Source of the DNA: Tubulinosema ratisbonensis
Lineage: Eukaryota > Microsporidia > Tubulinosematidae
Reading direction: 5' to 3'
DNA length: 12,669 nt
Assembly (NCBI GenBank): GCA_004000155.1
Contig: RCSS01000903.1
Location: 1 to 12,669, forward strand
Below, one piece after another: positions 8,157 to 12,669 of the stretch (positions are counted from its first letter, which is position 1; every line of letters starts with the position of its first letter). The notes beneath the pieces are model-generated. The model was given only the letters and a program-made list of their open reading frames with translations. It ran no database searches and was not told where the DNA came from. The translations under genes and the position numbers were made by a program.

Positions 8157-9148
8157 TTAAGCTTTATTCATATACATGCACAAATCTTTAAACCAACATG
8201 AACAATCCACTTGTTCTTCAGTGAAAATTTCTAAGATCTCAATATCATTTCTTGTTTGTTCTGAACTATATTTTCATGACTGTTAAGCCAGGACTTGTAC
8301 TAATTAAAATATTCTTCTATTGGGTTTAGTTGAGGTGAATATGGAAGCAGAAACTTTTGAGTTATTCGCTTTGATTTAATATACTAATAATTTCACTTTT
8401 TATTAGAAATAAGCAGTTATCAAGAACTCAAACATTATTTAGGAACGTTAAAAAACTTTGATGTTTAAATATCTTTAATTAATTAAATAAATAGATTTGA
8501 TCAAAAAGCCATTTCTTAATAAAAACCGATTAGTTTATCTTTTTTTAGTGGCAACCATACTTGAAATTGCAGTGGTTCTATTGGATTTGACAATTTCAAT
8601 TGCTTTGCAATTTTTAGGTGTCTACTTACAATTTCTTGATGGTGCAGGTTGACACCTGTTTCATCCTGAAAGATATGATTTTCATCTGATACAAAACTTA
8701 ACATTCTTTCATATGCCTTATAAAATTTTCGTTTTTTTTCAAATTCCTGCCTTTTGGAATTATGATTAATCTTTTACGACTATACACCATTGTTTAAATA
8801 CCTGCTGAATGAGCTTTAGGGCTTTCTTAAATCAATTTTTTTGCGGTTCCAATTCTTTTTGTGTATATGAGGAATTTTTTATAAAACCTCTATAATTTTC
8901 GTTTTCCCTCACTTTCCTTCTTTTCCGACCTTCTTTTTTTTGAAAGAATTTCCTCGTTTATATACCCTTTTGATATTTTATCTACAGTATTATATGCTGC
9001 TTTTAACGAAATACCAAATCTAAGGCATTTTCTTCTATGGTCAATTCCTTGTCTAACTCCTTTCGTATTCTTTTAGGTATTTCAATAGTTATTTGTTGTC
9101 AATTTTTTTATATGAATTTTCTTCTAAGTATCTTCTTTTCGGCTCCAT
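8157..9148 (-). pseudogene. Tc1/mariner-IS630-type transposase (DD34E), broken
   Basis: This minus-strand transposase spans about 330 codons, close to the normal size for the family, and is read through several frames. The start is the ATG at 9148 (MEPKRRYLEENSYKK). A helix-turn-helix with LRFGISLKAAYNTVDK lies near 9025-8980. The longest clean piece has the first catalytic Asp in IFQDETGVNLH (8665-8663). The second is in VLDNCLFLIKSEI (8421-8419), and the Glu is in LLPYSPQLNPIEEYF (8317-8315), giving about 34 residues between them. After a TAG, YKSWLNSHENIVQNKQE and then EQVDCSCWFKDLCMYMNKA lead to TAA 8159-8157. The catalytic triad is intact but frameshifts and stops split the frame, so no functional protein can be made without correction. 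No terminal repeats were found. Confidence 0.9.
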
Positions 9149-9674
9149 TTAATCCCTGCAAAATTTTTTACATGAATAAAATTGAATGATAATAAAATGT
9201 CTAACAATTAAAAACAACACTTTTGTTTAAAGATCATATATGTCCTATTTTACACTGTGGCAATATATGCGTAACACGTCATTAGTTAGATATTGAATGT
9301 ATACCGACTGTATTTTCTATTTTTATTAAATTTTACGATCGGAGAACATTTTTTATTTAAAATTCTAATCCAAATAGTTTTATATAAATCACTTTGATTG
9401 TTTCTAACTTTTACATTTCGAACAAAAACAGCTCGTGTCATAACAAAAAACTTCCTACAAATAATCTTAATCTTTTTATGGAAACATCTTCACAAAAAAT
9501 ATAAATATTTTATTTATAATTGTAATTTTTATATAATTGTCAAAAGAATTTAATTTTTTGAATTTGTAATGTTTATAATTTTATTTTACTTAATTTTGTA
9601 TATATTTTTAATAATTTTGTATATGTTATTGCATAACTCTATAAAATTAATATTTAAATGATAGTTTAATTAAA
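9149..9674. other. A+T-rich spacer, nothing firmly recognised
   Basis: This is the upstream side of the IS630-like transposase and the downstream side of the second Merlin relic. On the minus strand a G+C-richer patch (about 9240-9315, containing TACAGTCGGTATAC) could be the outer end of the IS630-like element, since Tc1/mariner elements end at a TA. No matching inverted copy was seen near 7900-8150. Confidence 0.35.
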
Positions 9675-10140
9675 TTAATAACTCTTTTTAAGTAAGAAAC
9701 CTCCTCTTAAATAGAAATCACTAAATTAGTATCTTATTCCTGTTTGTTTTGAATATAATTTTTTCTTTTTATCTCTTATAAGAGACCCGAGGAGATTCAA
9801 TATTTTTTTATGTGTTTAAGTCACTGGGTAGACAAAAGTTACATCATGATTGATATGCTGATACACAAATTCGAATTTTTTAAAAAAGAACATATAAGGA
9901 GATTATTTACCTGATTATAAGTTTATTTAAAGTGAAACGTGGCTTAAAGTTTTCCTTCCTAAACAATAAACTGTTTTATTTCGCACAATATTCAAATAAG
10001 CCTTTTCATCTTACCAAAAAATTACTCCAAAATAACCCTTTACATATTAAATTTGCCCTTTTGATATCTTCTCTTGCTTATATGCATTTCGTCAGTTTCT
10101 ATAATTTTTTTGGCCTTTTGTTTTGCTTTATTTAAAAACT
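9675..10140 (-). pseudogene. Second Merlin-family (ISXO2-like) transposase relic
   Basis: This minus-strand fragment comes from a different Merlin lineage than the copy at 6971-7699. It opens with KKIIETDEMHISKRRYQKGK, whose Asp (10093-10091) is the first catalytic residue, followed in another frame by ICKGLFWSNFLVR. After a decayed middle it resumes with FKKFEFVYQHINHDVTFVYP, a stop (TAA 9818-9816), then THKKILNLLGSLIRDKKKK, the family's NH..NFV.P.T..HTQ.IE.LW block. Here the catalytic Glu of the I-E-x-L-W segment is Leu. The end is a Tyr-Leu-rich tail (FSDFYLRGGFLLKKSY) and TAA 9677-9675. The zinc-ribbon N-terminus and the segment with the second Asp are not recognisable. The plus-strand open frame at 9932-10135 is its antisense shadow. 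Confidence 0.75.
9772..9785. repeat. Perfect 14-base palindrome inside the Merlin relic
   Basis: TCTCTTATAAGAGA is its own reverse complement. It lies within the decayed transposase reading frame, just after the LLGSL segment, so it is most likely coincidental. Confidence 0.3.
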
Positions 10141-10436
10141 CATAATTAAATATTAAGCTCGCCCGAACTTTATATATATATAAAATATTAATTTAGACAA
10201 TTTTTACAAAGAATTAAAATAACACACAATGATAATGCATTATAATTTCGTTAGAAAGTAGCTTGGTATTTTTAAAAAAGATTTTATTTTATCATATTTT
10301 CTATTTTTTTTGTTTTCATATATATAATTTATATTTGTATAGTATATTTTTGTCCATAATATATATAAGTTATATATGCATACATAAAAATATTTTAACC
10401 GATAAAAACCAATCAAAAAACATTTATTAAGACCTT
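10141..10436. other. A+T-rich spacer with TA-rich simple sequence
   Basis: No gene seen. Short TA-type simple repeats occur near 10171-10182 and in 10317-10385. This should contain the missing N-terminal part of the second Merlin relic, but I cannot recognise it. Confidence 0.5.
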
Positions 10437-11041
10437 ATGAAAAAATCCTTAAAATTCAAAGAAAATAAAACCACATTACTAATTAATCCTAAGCATTCAA
10501 AGAAATACATAAACATGTTCAAAAAGGCTGAAAATAAGCCACGTAAGTTAAAAATTGCATAGATAAAACTAACAGAGACATTGACTCCGACATAGATTAT
10601 AATGAAGTTAAAGTTCAATAAACCAATTTTTGTCTAAATATACTGTTAAATATATCGAAACAATTTTTAGTAGAGCAGCGTCACTATCACGAAAATATTC
10701 CTCTGTGTTTAATAATAATCACCTTAACAAAAACAAAGTCTCAGGAAATATTACATAGCTAGGCGACACAGATACATCTATTATAACAAAAGAAAACAAA
10801 TTCGAATGGACTATTACTAATAACGTTTCACTAAAAATAACCTAAAAAAAGTTTAAAATAAACAAAGCACAAAGTTTACAACAAAATTTTAAAAAATCAA
10901 GAGAAAAATGCTTAGAGATGTGACCATACCAATGAAATACCAGCAAGTAAAATATCAGAAATTATACTTAAGATTGACAAAATTGAGAAGCAAAACAAAA
11001 AACAGCGAGAAATGTTAATAAAATACTTTAAACTTAATTAA
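10437..11041 (+). pseudogene. Unidentified lysine/asparagine-rich coding region, broken
   Basis: I do not recognise this protein. An ATG at 10437 opens a 41-codon basic frame (MKKSLKFKENKTTLLINPKH) to a TAG at 10560. An acidic stretch follows in another frame (DKTNRDIDSDIDYNEVKVQ). A third frame then runs from 10621 to about 10920 with TAG at 10756 and TAA at 10843 (for example YIETIFSRAASLSRKYSS and ENKFEWTITNNVSLK). A last shift leads to a coiled-coil-like tail (SKISEIILKIDKIEKQNKK) ending at TAA 11039-11041. The whole would be about 200 residues. It lies on the same strand as, and about 190 bases before, the Ty3-like pol relic. It could be that element's gag-like region, although no CCHC zinc knuckle is visible, or a separate lost gene. 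The end coincides with a hairpin. Confidence 0.45.
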
Positions 11042-11081
11042 CTGTTTTTAGAATTTTTTAAAAATTGAATAAAAAACAGTT
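11040..11081. repeat. Perfect-arm hairpin after the unidentified reading frame
   Basis: AACTGTTTTT (11040-11049) is exactly complementary to AAAAACAGTT (11072-11081). Inside, AATTTTT pairs with AAAAATT (around 11052-11066), so almost the whole segment folds on itself. It starts inside the stop codon of the preceding frame. It could be a 3' end or termination structure, or the remnant of a small inverted-repeat element. Confidence 0.5.
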
Positions 11082-11230
11082 TTCAAAATTTTAACCAAAT
11101 TTGTTGTTAAAAATTCTATCGTGCAAAAACATACCTTTTATTAATCTTATAATTTTTTCAATGCTTCCTTTTATAACTCTTACGCTAAAAAATTATAATT
11201 TATTTTTAAACAAAGCAAAAGCATTCTCAA

Positions 11231-11231
11231 N
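11231..11231. other. Ambiguous base (N)
   Basis: One undetermined base lies three bases before the first readable codon of the pol relic. It may mark an uncertain join in the assembly, so linkage between the unidentified frame (10437-11041) and the pol relic should be treated with some caution. Confidence 0.9.
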
Positions 11232-11233
11232 CA

Positions 11234-12669
11234 GTTAAACTTATAATAAATGATGAACTAGGTTGTTTAATGGCAATACATGAAGCTGATACAAAAAATC
11301 ATGGATTGGTAGATTAAAACAACGATTTTTGAATATTTGACGATGAGAATATAGAAAGATTAACGACAAAAAATCAAAACAAGCTGGGTGAGAAACTTAT
11401 GGGACATTTAAAAGTATTACATAAGATAAAAAACCACAGGCGAGAATAAGCCAATATATAAGCGTAACTTTAGACTAGATTCAAGTGAATTAGGATTTGT
11501 GAAAATAAAGTAAATGATTATTTAAAAAGGGGATAGTAAAAGAGTCGGTATCATCTTGGAAATTTATTGTAGTAGTAGCAGCTAATGGGAAAAGGTTGAG
11601 AATGTGTATCGATTTCAATTGAACTTAACAAGGTAATTTCAAAGGAAATTGATCTACTTTCCCTTATTTCTGAATGTATAGATGAACTGGCTGCAGCAAA
11701 AATATTTAATAAGTCGGATTTAGAGGACGGATACTTCCATATTCTTATGGATGAAGAATCTAAACAGTTGACGGCATTTACAATGTTCATAGGAAAATTT
11801 CAGTTTATAAAGATGCCATTCGGATTGACTTCTGCACCCAGCACATTTCAAATGATCATGTATGATATATTCAGAAAGGTAATTAGAAGTTTTGTCATGG
11901 TTTATATAGACGACATAATTGTTTATTCTAACAACTATGAAAAGCATTTGAAGCACTTAGAAGATGTTTTAAGAATGCTAGGAGAAAATAACTTGCAGTT
12001 AAATTTTTCTAAATGCTTGTATTGTAAAGATGAATTTGAATTTTTAGGATTTGTAATTAAGAAAGGAAATTGCTATCAGGATCCCAATAAATTTATTAAA
12101 TTATAAAAACTTGAAAATAAAGAATATAAAAGAATTAGAAAGAGGAGCTGGCTTTATATCATATTATGGGCAATTTGTAAGAAATTTCGCTAAAAAAACA
12201 AAGGAATTATACGAAATTATAAACGAAAATTTACAGTTAAACGAGCACGTCGAGATTATGGTTAAAACCATAGTAAAAGAAATCCTAGACTCCGAAGCGA
12301 CAACTATATCGGATCTAACAAAATCTTTTATAATAGAATCAAATGCTCGGATGTAACCCTTGGTGCGGTTTTAAAGCAGAAAGTAAATACAAAAGAGAAA
12401 ATAATAAATTTCGCTAGCAGACTTCTTAAAGGTGCGGAATTGAATTATAACACGACCAAAAAGTAACTTTTAGGAATTGTTTTCGGTATAAAGAAGCTTG
12501 AAGCATATTTAAGAAATAAATTTTTAATAAGAACAGACCATAACCCGTTAGTTTGGTTGAAGAATATAAAGAACCCTAAGTGGCGTATTGCAACTTGGAT
12601 TATGTTTTTAAATAGTTTTGATTATGAAGTTAGCTATGTTGAAGGACATAAAAATATCACTGTAGATTT
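11234..12669 (+). pseudogene. Ty3/gypsy-type pol: reverse transcriptase and RNase H, broken and partial
   Basis: This is a retrotransposon pol relic, cut by the window end. The frame changes at least six times. 11234-11446 is an upstream linker (for example LIINDELGCLMAIHEADTKN). From about 11445, PIYKRNFRLD, VNDYLKRG, IVKESVSSWKFIVVV and RLRMCIDFN are the reverse transcriptase fingers, and a single extra T near 11620 shifts into LNKVISKEIDL. KSDLEDGY holds the first catalytic Asp (11717-11719). Then come KMPFGLTSAPSTFQ and the YIDD box (11903-11914). 12111-12349 is the thumb/connection (NIKELERGAGFISYYGQF). From 12350 RNase H follows (TLGAVLKQ, INFASRLL, LLGIVFGIKKLEAYL, RTDHNPLVWL). Its first Asp appears to be Asn (12342-12344), its catalytic Glu codon is TAA (12464-12466), and the later Asp is kept (12536-12538). 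Integrase and both LTRs lie outside the window or are lost. Inactive. Confidence 0.92.

Noticed and set aside
9932..10135. Plus-strand 67-codon open frame
   Set aside because: It is antisense to the second Merlin relic, whose catalytic-region motif reads on the minus strand.
10427..10618. Minus-strand 63-codon open frame
   Set aside because: It is antisense to the lysine-rich start of the unidentified coding region. Its Phe/Ile/Val-rich translation mirrors Lys/Asn codons on the other strand.
11041..11233. 5' LTR of the Ty3-like element
   Set aside because: No TG...CA bounded repeat and no primer-binding site were seen. A second LTR copy for comparison would be outside the window.
11551..11956. 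Two overlapping minus-strand open frames
   Set aside because: Both are shadows of the reverse transcriptase, whose motifs on the plus strand are unmistakable.

Overview
This window reads as a very A+T-rich eukaryotic intergenic region, about four-fifths A+T by eye, filled with decayed transposable elements. It contains no intact long gene, no rRNA or tRNA that I can recognise, and no bacterial-style operon. The recognisable proteins are a Ty3/gypsy-type pol polyprotein and DNA transposases of the Tigger/pogo, Merlin (IS1595/ISXO2-like) and Tc1/mariner-IS630 superfamilies. This mixture in an extremely A+T-rich background would suit a large-genome microsporidian or a similar parasitic protist. 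That assignment is an inference, because no host marker gene is present.

Layout. Bases 1-4688 are mostly non-coding and very A+T-rich. They hold a strong hairpin (48-122), a degraded minus-strand open region I cannot identify (375-927), an imperfect direct repeat (986-1034 and 1166-1217), two short plus-strand open stretches of doubtful meaning (1658-2158 and 3547-3693), and one intact short minus-strand ORF that looks like a single-pass membrane protein (3929-4177). Bases 4689-6364 carry a nearly full-length but broken Tigger/pogo transposase on the minus strand. Bases 6698-7873 are a whole Merlin-like element on the plus strand, with terminal inverted repeats and extra subterminal copies of the same motif around a broken transposase. 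Bases 8157-9148 are a broken Tc1/mariner-IS630 transposase on the minus strand. Bases 9675-10140 are a second Merlin-family relic, of a different lineage, on the minus strand. Bases 10437-11041 are an unidentified lysine-rich broken coding region on the plus strand, followed at once by a hairpin. Bases 11234-12669 are a broken Ty3/gypsy reverse transcriptase and RNase H on the plus strand, which runs off the window.

The elements do not form a pathway. They look like independent insertions decaying in place. All recognisable transposases have frameshifts or stops. Several have also lost catalytic residues: the third Asp of Tigger, the first Asp of the complete Merlin copy, the Glu of the Merlin relic, and the first Asp and the Glu of RNase H. 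The best candidates for new biology are the intact membrane mini-ORF, the unidentified relics at 375-927 and 10437-11041, and the repeated terminal motif of the Merlin element.
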